Shown piece after piece: positions 22,840-34,010 of a stretch of 64,000 nt of DNA. Each line of letters opens with the position of its first letter. Within the stretch, counting starts at the first letter, position 1. The position numbers and the translations under genes were made by a program. Source of the stretch: Homalodisca vitripennis (Eukaryota; Arthropoda; Insecta; Hemiptera; Cicadellidae); NCBI RefSeq assembly GCF_021130785.1, contig NC_060213.1, forward strand, positions 133,500,001 to 133,564,000, in the 5' to 3' direction. The notes beneath the pieces were generated by a model. The model worked only from the letters and a program-made list of their open reading frames with translations. It ran no database searches and was not told the DNA's origin.

Positions 22840-22939
22840 TTAAATACAACTTTTTAATATTTAAATTCTTTAGGAAAATTTATTTTTAAGTTTATTTTAT
22901 GTTTTTAAACTTCAGATTTGTTGCGTTGATTTGTTTGGA

Positions 22940-23025
22940 GTTTACGTCGGTAGAAGAGGACTTTTAATGTCCTAACTCTCGCCTCTGTAAATAAAGGACA
23001 TTTTTAATTTCATTTCATTTGTTTA
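22940..23025 (+). mobile_element. 3' stub of non-LTR element with stem-loop
   Basis: The stub has a stem AGGAC (22957-22961) pairing with GTCCT (22969-22973), then CTAAC, TCGCC, AATAAA (22992-22997) and an ATTTC-repeat tail (23007-23020). The same stem-loop and order occur at 40254-40269 and 52045-52060. A 3' stem-loop followed by AATAAA and a short simple-repeat tail is typical of 5'-truncated non-LTR copies. Confidence 0.5.
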
Positions 23026-23872
23026 AAATATGTTCATTAGTAACGATAAATTTAAAAAGTGCAAATCTCAATAACGATATTCAAACGGATTACCCCTTCT
23101 TGTTCAGTGGAAAAACATAAAAATCACTTAACGTCATGTATCACGATCACCAACCTTTCATTCTCTACATTGTTATCAATTCCAAAAAAACAGCAAAGCC
23201 AATATTGAAGGGCTGGAATATATAAACCTTAATGAAAATTAAGTACTTGATAAAACAATGAATCAGCTGTAGTCCGGAATCAAACATTATGATAAGTAAG
23301 GATAGCAGTGGGATGTACATTTCATAACTCACCCTGTATATTACCATTGCTTTTTTGTATATTTATAACATTTTCAATAATTAACATTGCACTTAATCTG
23401 TATCACGGATTTCACAAGAATTGTGATGGATATAATACTGTGTTTTCTAAAAGGCTGTTTCCCTTTGTAACTTTCCTTAAATATTCAAAATAGTTTGGAC
23501 ATGTTCTGCTTCTGCATAGAGTTAAAAAATATGAAAGAATTAAAAAATTAGGTTCAAAAAATACTAACTTGCGTCATAGTAAAACCATAACGCACAAAAC
23601 ACTTAGTTTACAAGTCAAGCTCTACTGCAAAACTCTCTTACAGAATAAGGTTACAGTTCAGTACCCGGGGGCTTGTATATGACAATATATTGGCCGTTGT
23701 GTCGGGTTTAACTGTTTTGAATATATTCATGACAGTGGTACCAGCTCTCTTTCATAAGAGACAATTGCACGCGATTCTTCTTGTTTAGTTATTGTTCAAA
23801 CTGCTTCTTTAGTGGCTGCGTTTGAACAATTTTAATACAATTCCTCGCTTATTTATTACCACGGATTTGTGT
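23026..23872. other. AT-rich intergenic stretch
   Basis: I see no supported gene. ORFs 23165-23347 (-) and 23308-23493 (+) overlap and appear to be chance. Confidence 0.4.
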
Positions 23873-23972
23873 CCCCCCCCACCCCCCCCCCCCCCCACCC
23901 CCCCCCCCCCCCACCCCCCCCCCCCCCCACCCCCCCCCCCCCCCACCCCCCCCCCCCCCCACCCCCCCCCCA
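23873..23972. repeat. Poly-C minisatellite with exact 16-base period
   Basis: Single A residues interrupt a C tract at 23881, 23897, 23913, 23929, 23945 and 23961, exactly 16 bases apart. The unit is fifteen C and one A. The tract ends with an A at 23972. Read as protein it would be only Pro and Thr, which I do not take as coding. The other strand is a long G-run series able to form G-quadruplexes. Confidence 0.9.
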
Positions 23973-23975
23973 GCG

Positions 23976-24814
23976 TTTTTATTTAAATCTACAACCAGAC
24001 TTTAGGCCACCAAAATGTCTTAATAGTATATGTATGGAAATTAGTCTATAATTATACATTTTTGGGGATCTGAAACAAGTTCTCATCCCCTTTTTATTAT
24101 TCACCTTGGTGTACATTGTTTTTAATTTTGGGAGCACTCACCTGGTAATGGACTGTAATTTGTATATATGATGTGATGAGTTATTAGGTATGTTAGACAT
24201 GTTTCTGTATTTTATTTAGTATGTATCCTAAATAATACTATTATAAATGCAAAAGTGCTATTGTTTATTTGTTTTGCTTTCACGCATACACTATTCAACC
24301 TATTGTATTTAAATTTTACGTGGACATTCTTAGAGGCCCTTGCCATGAACATAGATTTATTAATATTTCAAAAATCTCTCTGGTCTATGCTCCACTGGTC
24401 GAAAAAACAGGGAGACATCCCATCTTGTTTCTAAAATTATGGAACATTAATTGTAAGATCCTGTTAAATTTTCATCCACTATTCTGAGTAAAAATTGCTT
24501 TATGACAGCACAAACATTTCATTAATTATTTTAACCATTTTTCTAATATTTTTTCGTTTATAGTCTTTAAATATATAGAGTAAGCTTTATAGTAACACCA
24601 CTTCTAACTTCTAACATTTCTGTAATCCCTGTACAGCTGTTGAGCACAAAGTAAGAAGATATTCAGGTCAAAAATTAAACGTGTTTGCTAGAAATATGCA
24701 CGTCAGTACGGCAATCATACAAATGTAAAAGACAAAGTTCCCATTTAACTTTTACTACAAATTTTAAAGACCCATCTTAGTTTTCTTTTGACAGGAGGGG
24801 GTTTCTCAAATGGA
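23976..24814. other. AT-rich stretch between minisatellite and R1-A
   Basis: No gene is supported. The ORF 24269-24487 lacks context. Confidence 0.4.
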
Positions 24815-26419
24815 GAGATCATGAAACAATGATAAATCAACTGTGAAACGAAAGATGTTAAGACCGGTTTATATTAAAATTGCCAAAAATATACAGCTGT
24901 TAGCAGATTTTCTTGATCGCAAGGCAAGTTCTACATTGGCATCGAAAATAATTAACTTGAAATAGAAGGGCTCATACAAGGGTAAAGCCAATGAAAATAT
25001 ATATACTATAGTGGTCTTCGATTTGTAGTATAATACAATTTATAGCCGATATAAGTATATTCTAAATAATCGAATGAATTGGTTTTAAGGAAATATATTA
25101 TTATGTTTAGTATATAAATTTAGTATTTAATTAAAACATTTCTCAGGTATCTTTCCAAAAAGTCTTTTGAAGTACATTGTTCCAGGATAGTATCCAATGT
25201 AAGAATACATGTATTAAATTTTACTTAAGGGTTCTAAAAACAGACCACTGTGTTTCTTATAAAAAGTTAAGTTTGTATTATAATGTTACGTATTGAAATC
25301 TGGACAGGTCCTGTTGGAGTAAGATAATTAATGATTGCAATAATTACTGAAAATACCACACGTTTATTATCCAAGTCTGCAAAAATATTCAATTTTTACA
25401 CAATTGGATTATCTTGTCCTCAGTGAACAACAATAGGCACGTTTAAGTGATTACCAATCGTATGTTGTGGACAGATATGTTTCACTGGAACTATTCAAAT
25501 ATATCATAAATTATATGTTCTGGTTTTGTAGTAAACAACAAATAATAGTATATATGAATATTATAATTCACTGACGTGCCAACACTGTAAGCACTCTCTA
25601 ATACCAATATCTGGTACAGTGGTGTCGGATGGTTACTTTATATGGGAATATGTTACCGGACCCCTGTATAGATAGCTATACACAGATTGTGTTGTGGATA
25701 TTGAAGCAAATGATAGTACATCGGGGTATGGTTTTGGTTACAAACCACAACAAGTTACGGTTTAGCTCATATTGTTACAGTTTTAGTAACTAAACGCCGA
25801 ACTGGGCCAAACAAACAATAGTAGGAACATGTAGACTTGTGCACAAAAGCTGCGATATATATGGGGTAGTGGGAAACGGTTCTATTGTTGCATTATGGAA
25901 CAAATATTATTGGTAAATTATTGTTTTTTGGTGCTTATATAATATTTATTCTTTGGGATATTTTCATGGAAAATGTTTTGTATAAAAACTAACAAAACAA
26001 AATAGGACATACGTAACCTACGCTTTACTCTGTATAGTTTTGTTATTGATCTGTAGTAATAGACAAATGTAAAGTTAATAAGGAATATAAAAAGTGTACA
26101 GACTGCTATACAGTACAAATGAAACAAAAGATCAATTTTAATAACTTGAAACAAAAAGATAAGGAGGCAAAATTAATTGGGTTATAAGGACATAATGTGA
26201 AAGATGAAAACATATTTAAATGAAGCAAATACGAAAAACAAAATGAAAAGGTACGCAAACTAATTGAGTATTTATAATAGTTCTGGAATAATTCAATGTA
26301 AACTATGCAAAAAAAGTGAAAAATACGTTAGCAGATAAAGAAATATGAATATGCTTCAATCTAAAAATAATAGAGATAATAGTTCAAGAAAACTGGGAAG
26401 ACTACTACCAATAGACAAA

Positions 26420-26617
26420 TTAAAGATATGGTATGGTCTTGTAAACGAAATTTATCAAGCAAGATATGGAAAATGTAAATAGCTGGTTTGACTCTCTATA
26501 ATATTTGGATTTTATATTTTGTCTAAAAAATCGTCTATTCAATAACGTTGTATCAAGGAGACGATTTGCAGATAAGATAACGCCAGCATTACGCAATTGA
26601 TCCTGAATCGTGTACAA
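26420..26617 (-). pseudogene. R1 minus-strand coding relic, copy A
   Basis: The minus-strand reading contains IQDQLRNAGVILSANRLLD, which is also present in R1-B (about 46385-46460, minus) and in R1-C (63596-63733, plus). Shared protein-like reading in three copies suggests R1 once encoded a protein here. Copy A diverges after LLDT through an indel. The family is not recognised. Confidence 0.35.
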
Positions 26618-27706
26618 ACCCTGCGTCTTGTGTTTGACTGCGAACCTCTTATCGTTTCTTGTAGAATCGGTTATTTATTCTTCTTTTATTTTCTTACTTT
26701 GTAATTTACCAAATCTTATGCAAAAGTGTAAACCCAATTATGGTTAAAAAAAGAATTATAATTTTTTAAAAGGCAGCAATTTCTATATATGCTTAATAAC
26801 ACAAAAATATGTGTGGTACCAATTACTATTGCAAAATTAGCAGGAAAACTATTAACATAATGATTAATTATTTCAATACTTCAGTATTTTACACAATAGT
26901 TACTGCCAATATATTGAATGATCGGGGTTGCATAATTGAATTCAACAAGACTTATTTTACTATTCTGCGTTTTAAATTTGTTTTGCAATATTTAAAAAAC
27001 GAGTAGTAATCGCTTTTATATTTTATTTGATCCTATAATATTTCCCTTTTCAATTCAATGATAAAATAATAATAATCTACATTCTTCCGCTTCTACTTGC
27101 AACGTTGTTAACCAAATGACGAGGAATTTAAGTGCTGTAAGTAACTTAAATATATTTTAACACTTCCTGAGAGTTCTCTCCAGTAATGTAGATATAGCGA
27201 TAATTACTTCACTACTGGTACTTTATGTACTTTGTCGATACCAGAGATGTTCTAAATATTAATTTATAGAGTAACGGTTTTCAAAAATTTACCAGAAATA
27301 AGCAAATTTACTATGGTATTTTCAATAATGGGACTAGTAAGCTGATCTATTATTCCTTAAAATGTAATCATTGACTTACAGCAATGTATAGTGATGTTTC
27401 CAACGTTTCAAATTCATATTAATTGTTAGGTCAGTCAGTGTAGGATCTATTTTTGAATTTTGAATTTCCCTTGTTATTAAAACGCCTTATAATTTTGTAT
27501 TATTATACTTTTGCAATATCATTTTTATTAGTTTCCAATGCGCCAGTTCTCTCAGAAAATAATTTGCTTAGTTTACTTTTTATTCAAATTTACCCACAAC
27601 GTATTACGTAAGCTTGCATAATCTCAAATAACGGGGTACCATATGCTTGTTGTCACTGTAATACATTTTAAATGTTGCACATAATACATATTTCAGTGCA
27701 TCACTA

Positions 27707-28700
27707 ATGACGTCATATGTACAGTTTATTACAGCTTATCTTGGGCTCACACACCGTTGGTCTCAGTATATCAGTGTTTTACACCGGGTTGTTCTCGGTT
27801 TACTGCAAAATATGTTCCGCAGAATTCTTCACTAAGTCTTACTAAAATATAAAGTACAGCATACATCTGTAACATTGATGACGTCATGTGTACAGTTTTA
27901 TAACAGCTTATCTTGGGCTCACACCGTTGGTCTCAGTATAATCAGTGTTTTACACCGGGTTGTTCTCGGTTTACTGCAAATATGTTCCGCACACTTCTTC
28001 ACTAAGTCTTACTAAAATATAAAGTACAGTATACATCTGTAATATTGATGACGTCAAGTGTACAGTTTATAATAGTTTATCTTGGGCTTACACCGTTGGT
28101 CTCAGTATATCAGTGTTTTACACCGGGTTGTTCTCGATTTACTGCAAATATGTTCCGCACACTTCTTCATTGTGTTTTACTAAAATATAAAGTACAGCAT
28201 ACATCTGTAATATTGATGACGTCAAGTGTACAGTTTATAATAGTTTATCTTGGGCTTACACCGTTGGTCTCAGTATATCAGTGTTTTACACCGGGTTGTT
28301 CTCGATTTACTGCAAATATGTTCCGCACACTTCTTCATTGTGTTTTACTAAAATATAAAGTACAGCATACATCTGTAATATTGATGACGTCAAGTGTACA
28401 GTTTATAACAGTTTATCTTGGGCTTACACCGTTGGTCTCAGTATATCAGTGTTTTACACCGGGTTGTTCTCGATTTACTGCAAATATGTTCCGCACACTT
28501 CTTCATTGTGTTTTACTAAAATATAAAGTACAGCATACATCTGTAATATTGATGACGTCAAGTGTACAGTTTATAACAGTTTATCTTGGGTTTACACCGT
28601 TGGTCTCAGTATATCAGTGTTTTACACCGGGTTGTTCTCGGTTTACTGCAAATATCCTCCGAACACTTCTTCACTAAGTCTTACTAAAATATAAAGTACA
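27707..28700 (+). repeat. 168-base minisatellite, six units, inside R1-A
   Basis: Units begin at the ATG of ATGACGTCA at 27707, 27878, 28048, 28216, 28384 and 28552, with spacings of 171, 170, 168, 168 and 168. The last unit is slightly short. Each unit carries CACCGTTGGTCTCAGTATA, a TTTTACACCGGGTTGTTCTC block and a TACTAAAATATAAAGTACAG-type end. R1-B (47550-47706) and R1-C (61110-61266) have one unit each, so the expansion is private to copy A. The three inner units are nearly identical, as expected from recent unequal exchange. Confidence 0.9.
28048..28677 (+). CDS. Repeat-borne ORF, 56-residue units
   Basis: The 168-base units are 3 x 56, so the frame from ATG at 28048 stays open through almost four units, starting MTSSVQFIIVYLGLTPLVS. 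The two upstream units (171 and 170 bases) break the frame. No start-region signals, splice sites or homologue are visible, and the single units in the other R1 copies are not part of a longer frame. Most probably the frame is a by-product of a unit length divisible by three. Confidence 0.15.
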   Translation: MTSSVQFIIVYLGLTPLVSVYQCFTPGCSRFTANMFRTLLHCVLLKYKVQHTSVILMTSSVQFIIVYLGLTPLVSVYQCFTPGCSRFTANMFRTLLHCVLLKYKVQHTSVILMTSSVQFITVYLGLTPLVSVYQCFTPGCSRFTANMFRTLLHCVLLKYKVQHTSVILMTSSVQFITVYLGFTPLVSVYQCFTPGCSRFTANILRTLLH

Positions 28701-30504
28701 TAATACGTCTCTCTTTATAACGTATTTATTTACAAATTACTGTAAACTGGCTTTATCTTGTTATTATATGATAAGGCTTTACAGATTTTTTACATTAAAA
28801 CACTGAGCTTCGCTATCAATTACATACTTTCGTTTTATGCCTGATTTTTATATCAAATAACAATAATTAATGCAACCAAATTATGTACAAAAATAAACAA
28901 AATTTAAATAAAAGTAATTCACATTGAATTAAATTTTAACTATGATGTTTTTACTAACTTGTGGAGCCAATCAATTTAATTATGTCTCTGTCTACATGTC
29001 TGTCTGTCCTGCACGATATCTCAGTTGTGCTTGAAGCTTCAATTCTTTATAAGTAACACTCAGTTATGTCACTCCATAGGGTTTGGCTGGGTGTAAGCAA
29101 ATATGTTTTCATTGATCATATGGGTAAGCATGATGTCAACAAGAAAAATAATGCAAAATTTAAATTTAAAAAAAGCTTAGTTCAATCATACGTAATTTTA
29201 ACGTATAACTTATTAAAATGAGTCTCGTAAGTATAAAAACAATAATACAGTGGAAATTCAATGTTTAATGTTGGTTTTCAGCACACTCTTCCGTAGAAGT
29301 AGTCTAATCTCCTTAGCTCACGGAAACATTTATTATTTAATCACTGCATGACACCTATCTTACTTAACAGATGATGTATGCATCTTGTGAAAATATTGTA
29401 TAACTGTGTTGTATAACTGTGCAAGTCGAACAACGGATATTATCTGTGTGAAGCCTGTCGCTTAGAATGCTAACATAATTTCCCTTTTGTATACTAAGGG
29501 GATGTAAAAATTACTTTCCTGTACGATCTGTGTTAGCAGGAAAGTTCGCGAAGAGATGAGTTAAAGACCTGTAATGTTGCATGGAACATCAGCGAAGACT
29601 CCATGAAATTTCAACAACAGTATGTGAAAAATTGTATTGGTAAAGTCGCTCTTTTACGTGTACTGGAAAAATTAATACAAAGTCAAATTGAACAGAACGC
29701 CATTTATACGTGTACAAAACTTTTGATCAATGGACTGCAGTGGACAGCCTTCAATATACGACTGAGTAGACAATATCAGATTACAGTTTGTGTTCACACA
29801 GCCAGCATAAATCCAAATGAAATACTCCATGATAAAGTGAAACCAGGAAGCAAACTGATATTCTGGACTTGCTTAAACTGTACATAACTTTGATTAGACC
29901 ACTCGACAAATTTATTACTACCCTGTGGAAATTACACTGGGGAGATTTATGCCGAGTTTTAAACCATTCCTCTACATAATATTCTCTACCTTATTTATCA
30001 AAAGTTAGATTTATGAATTCACCTTTAGATTATTTAGACTAAGCCAATGTAGTATTGTTAGGAATCATGTATGCGCCTGCTCATTCTATATTGCAATAAG
30101 CATGTATTATCGGTTTGGATTTGAACACACAAAAATTATTGATTGAAAACCACATGTTACGATCTTGTGTTAAAATGACCAGTATGTCCAACATATTTTC
30201 TTGAAATGTAAAATGCCAAATATTATTTTCAAAGTTCGTTTTCGAGACCACAATGTAGGATATGAGCATCTGATATTGTGTACCGGGTTTGATAGGGTAG
30301 GAATGTGGGCGTCCCTCAATGACCATCACTCACTCACAGCAAGAATACTTTTGGGATATTTCCATTTTTTTCACTATTTTACTGATTCATCGATACCGGA
30401 TTGAATGGTAAAATCACTAAGTGACTAACAATTAAGTTAGGTAATCAGGTATAAATGAAAATTGTGGCCCTGTGAAAGGCTTCTTCTGCACTATATTCTG
30501 CGAT

Positions 30505-30650
30505 ATGGTGATGTAAAAAGGACTTCCCCGTTCCATACATAGATACGATAAATTGAACGTTTTCTACCTTTACTGTCGATTCAAATATTTTTTTGGAAGT
30601 GTAATGGTCTCGTAAAAGATAGGAGTTTGTAATCAATTGTTAAATGTTTG
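30505..30650 (-). pseudogene. Remnant of reverse transcriptase fragment, R1-A
   Basis: The minus-strand frame around 30445-30636 aligns with the N-terminal part of the larger fragment at 50612-51106 (shared pattern: STV, VENV, then H and Y residues at matching spacing). The rest of that fragment and its 3' untranslated part are missing here. The join at about 30507-30512 (GCGATATGGT) fits a deletion between two short matching words that are present in R1-B. Confidence 0.5.
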
Positions 30651-30930
30651 TAATTAAAGTTTGTAAATAAAACATCAATAATTTCAAGACAAGACATTGA
30701 TAATTTTTAATGAAATGTTCTCTTTTAATACATTTTTTTAAAAAGCAACAGCAGCAACTTGCTAGTAGAGCATAAAGTTACGTAGATTGTTCACGTTTAT
30801 TTACCATGTTAGTTTAGGCAATGGATATCCAAACTAAATTACATTTTTGTACAGTTTGAGAATTGTAAAATGTTTTGAGGTTTTTTATTTTTTTGTTTTT
30901 GGGTTTAAGTATACAATAGGCACACAGGCA

Positions 30931-31910
30931 CTGTAGACAAAGTAGGTTTCCACCCACCGCCTATAACATATGACGAGAGGTGGTACGTATAAGGTTCATA
31001 TTTGACACATTCACTGTTGGCAAAGTAAGATTTCAGCTGCCTCTAATATATAATGAGAGGTTACCCGTATACGGTGACACACAGTGACTGTTGGCAAAAT
31101 AAGATTTCACCTTATTCAAATATACGAGGACAGGTGATACGTATGAGGTTAAGTACAGTCACTGTTGACAAAGTGATATTTCACCTTCTTCTAATATATG
31201 AGGAGAGATGCTACGTATAAAGTTAGATACAGTCACTGTTGACAAATTAATATTTCACCTTCTTCTAATATATGAGGAGAGGTGCTAAGTATAAAGTTAA
31301 ATACAGTCACTGTTGACAAAGTGATATTTCACCTTCTTCTAATATATGAGGAGAGGTGATACGTATAAAGTAAAATACAGTCACTGTTGACAAAGTGATA
31401 TTTCACCCTCTTCTAATATAATTTATTAGGACAGGTGATAAGTATAAATTTAATACAGTCACTATTGACAAATTAATATTTCACCTTCTTTTAATATATG
31501 AGGAGAGGTGATACGTATAAAGTTAAATACAGTCACTGTTGACAAAATAAGATTTTCACCTTCTTATATATGAGGAGAGGTACTACGTATAAAGTTAAAT
31601 ACAGTCACTGTTGACAAATTAATATTTAACCTTCTTATAATATATGAGGAGAGGTGATACGTATAAAGTTAAATACAGTCACTGTTGACAAAATAAGATT
31701 TCACCTTCTTATATATAAGGAGAGGTACTACGTATAAAGTTAAATACAGTCACTGTTGACAAATTAATATTTCACCTTCTTCTAATATATGAGGAGAATT
31801 GCTACGTATAAAATTAAATACAATCATTGTTGACAAATTAATATTTCACCTTCTTATAATATATGAGAAGAGGTGATACGTATTAGGTAGGCACACTGTC
31901 ACTGTTGACA
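30931..31910 (+). repeat. Satellite array, 13 units of about 74 bases
   Basis: Each unit has the order CTGTTGACAAA, a variable ATTAATATTTC, GTGATATTTC or ATAAGATTTC, then ACCTTCTT, AATATATGAGGAGAGGTG, TACGTATAAAGTTAAATACAGTCA. The first three units (to about 31160) are the most diverged. The later ones are close. From about 31525 to 31800 the variants with AATAAGATTTC and ATTAATATTTC alternate, so a two-unit (about 146 base) period has spread. A partial unit ends the array at 31910. It is not a CRISPR: the repeats are contiguous without spacers, and the host is eukaryotic. Confidence 0.9.
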
Positions 31911-32688
31911 TCATTCTCAAGATCCTATCCTTTGATGCTATCACACGTTCCATATTTGAATCTGGAAACAATATTGACGCAAGTCTTCTACCCTACATGA
32001 TTTCTGTGCCACACATATTTTGAATAATACCTGAAAAAGTATGGGCAAACTAGGACTTATGATACATGTATGTTTATAATCCTCGTCAATAATATGAAGT
32101 TTAGTTTTATTAAATCTTCGATGATTAAAAGGATTATTTAAAAACTGCATTGCTAGAAAGACACTAGATTATTTAAATATTGAATATCCAGGTAAGAGCT
32201 TTGCTTTAGAATTTGAGTAGTAACAGAGAAATATATTAGGTTCTCTGGCAACACCAGGTAAATATATATTACAGATTTGCGTAATAAAGATGAGTAACTA
32301 GCATTTAGCACTGTTAATAAACTATTTGAATCTTTAACGATTCATCTTATTTTACTACACTCCTGTTCACATATATAATTATTACAATATAGTTTCCGTT
32401 ATTTAATGCGTTGCTGTAATTTAAAATATTGTAGTAGACGATGTAGACTGGATCTTTCAAAATCTCTTACCGAAAATTTGTACCTAAGTACAATCACAGC
32501 AAATTTATTGAAGTATTTTAAGTAAATATTCGTTTATATGTGAACAAATAGTTCACAATATCTACTTACCATACAGCAGCGATATCGTGGTAATCAGAGA
32601 ATCTTGTGCAGACAACTTTTGCAGTGAGCTTTTTTAAAATATAAGTCTAGCAAATGATTACAAAATTAAGCCTTAATTGAAAGTTTAA
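31911..32688. other. AT-rich intergenic stretch
   Basis: I see no supported gene. The minus-strand ORF 31941-32150 has no supporting context. Confidence 0.4.
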
Positions 32689-32718
32689 CTAATTTACATA
32701 AAGAGTAAATCATTAAAG

Positions 32719-32856
32719 TTTTGGAAGAGCGGCCCCCTCAAAGATGACTGTGATGTCCCTAAAGAGTGCAAATTCCTGAACCTGGAGCAGAGTGGTATTG
32801 TAGGTCCAGAGAGTGAACTCACAAACGCATTACAAACACAAAATGAAGAAGTTTAG
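32719..32856 (+). CDS. Probable 3'-terminal coding exon, unknown protein
   Basis: The frame is open from 32689 to TAG at 32854-32856. From 32719, just after an AG at 32717-32718, it reads 45 codons of strongly protein-like sequence: FWKSGPLKDDCDVPKECKFL, NLEQSGIVGPESELTNALQT, then QNEEV. Codon use is far from the AT-rich background. An AATAAA follows at 32943-32948 with GT-rich bases after it. The AG lacks a good pyrimidine tract, so the true exon start is unsure, and no upstream exon was found. Alternatives are a processed pseudogene fragment or the tail of a mobile-element protein. Confidence 0.45.
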   Translation, partial: FWKSGPLKDDCDVPKECKFLNLEQSGIVGPESELTNALQTQNEEV

Positions 32857-32942
32857 AATCCACAACGACTTTAGAAACACAATTTGAGAACAATTTTTTA
32901 TCCAGCCCTTAGAGTTTTAATTTTAATTGCATCGGTGGTAAA

Positions 32943-32948
32943 AATAAA
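32943..32948 (+). terminator. Polyadenylation signal AATAAA
   Basis: A canonical signal lies 87 bases after the TAG at 32854-32856 and is followed by CAGCTGTGTCTGCGTGG, a plausible GT-rich downstream element. Confidence 0.4.
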
Positions 32949-32956
32949 CATCACAG

Positions 32957-33588
32957 CAGCTGTGTCTGCGTGGAAATCTGCAGGTAAATGGTTTGCAAAG
33001 TGGTTAAATCTTTATAAATCGAATACAACCAAGCGTATTATTTGAAAACAACAATACGAGTAATTTACATATTGTTTTTCTGTGTTACAGTAACTTATGC
33101 TTGTTCACCACAAACGTTTTATTTATTAAATTGTACCGTATGACGATAACACATGGGGATGGTGACTTCTGAGGTCGTAGTAATAAATACTAGAAATACA
33201 AAGTTTACTTATAAGTTTCAGTTTAATTACAAAAACTTAAAAGCACCACTTTTAGATGGTAAAGGAAAAGTTATGTAATGCCACGTTGCTGCCAATTAGA
33301 ATATAATAACTAAAAAGTATATCTTCTAGGTGGGCCTAAAATATCCAATGTTCTATTCAATTATGCGTACGACGTTTTATTTTACAAAACAATAATATTT
33401 CACTTCCCTTCGCAATATGTAGACTCACAACCCGGGTGTCGGCGTCTTGGCACGAGACATTGAAGCTGTTTGATATTTCCAATCAAAACAGGCTACATCT
33501 TATAGTAATAGCATAGCAAAGTAGGGGTTTAGTTTCAAAACCAGCTAGAGAACAAAGCTACTTTCAAACCCAGCTACATCCATCTGGT
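32957..33588. other. AT-rich intergenic stretch
   Basis: No gene is supported. A small CpG-containing patch (CCCGGGTGTCGGCG) lies at 33431-33444. Confidence 0.4.
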
Positions 33589-33662
33589 TGCGCATGCGCA
33601 GATGGGCTGTTCCCAGCTGTATTGTTTGCCGTCGCCGTATGACTGCTGGCTTCTGAGTGAGT
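33589..33662. promoter_or_regulatory. Promoter-like patch with NRF-1-type palindrome
   Basis: The palindrome TGCGCATGCGCA (33589-33600) equals the NRF-1 consensus, which in animals marks TATA-less, often bidirectional promoters. The next 60 bases are GC-richer and end in overlapping donor-like GTGAGT words (33657-33662). A 5' untranslated exon on the + strand would fit. No coding exon downstream could be tied to it, and a mobile-element origin is possible. Confidence 0.3.
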
Positions 33663-34010
33663 GAGGTTATATTATTATTTTTGAGCAACTACTGATGTGC
33701 GTGATGAATAAATAGTTTATAGTGAAGTATTTTTAGTTAGACTAGTAACAATGGAGTGTGAACCAACAATTCGTTTACATCACCAACGCAAAAGACCACT
33801 TATATATTTATGTTAATTATACATAAATATTATGATCCATGTTCCACAAATAAACGTAAAAATACCAACAAATACGGTTGTAAAACTAAGTGAGACAATG
33901 TATAATATCGAAATCAAGAAAATATACAGTATTATACATTACATTTAAGATGCCCTAATTATTTAAAGAAAAAATTTTGGTTGCCTGTAAAGTCGGTTTT
34001 ACGGGCGAAG

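Larger units (their letters stand above)
24815..30680 (+). repeat. Long dispersed repeat R1, copy A
   Basis: This aligns by eye, in one orientation, with 44626-51085 (R1-B). Its inner part also aligns with the inverted segment 60650-64000 (R1-C). Similarity is uneven. The stretches 25370-25860 and 26540-27070 are nearly identical to B, while 24815-25100 and 28700-30450 are clearly diverged. The copy contains a six-unit expansion of a 168-base unit and a short remnant of a reverse transcriptase fragment at its right end. It contains short coding-like traces but no intact gene. R1 could be a segmental duplication or a large non-autonomous element. Terminal motifs were not found. Confidence 0.75.

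Noticed and set aside
23869..24051. Proline-rich ORF over the poly-C tract
   Set aside because: It exists only because CCC codes for Pro. There is no start context, splice site or flanking coding sequence.
30931..31910. CRISPR array
   Set aside because: The repeats are contiguous and diverged, without unique spacers, and the genome is eukaryotic.
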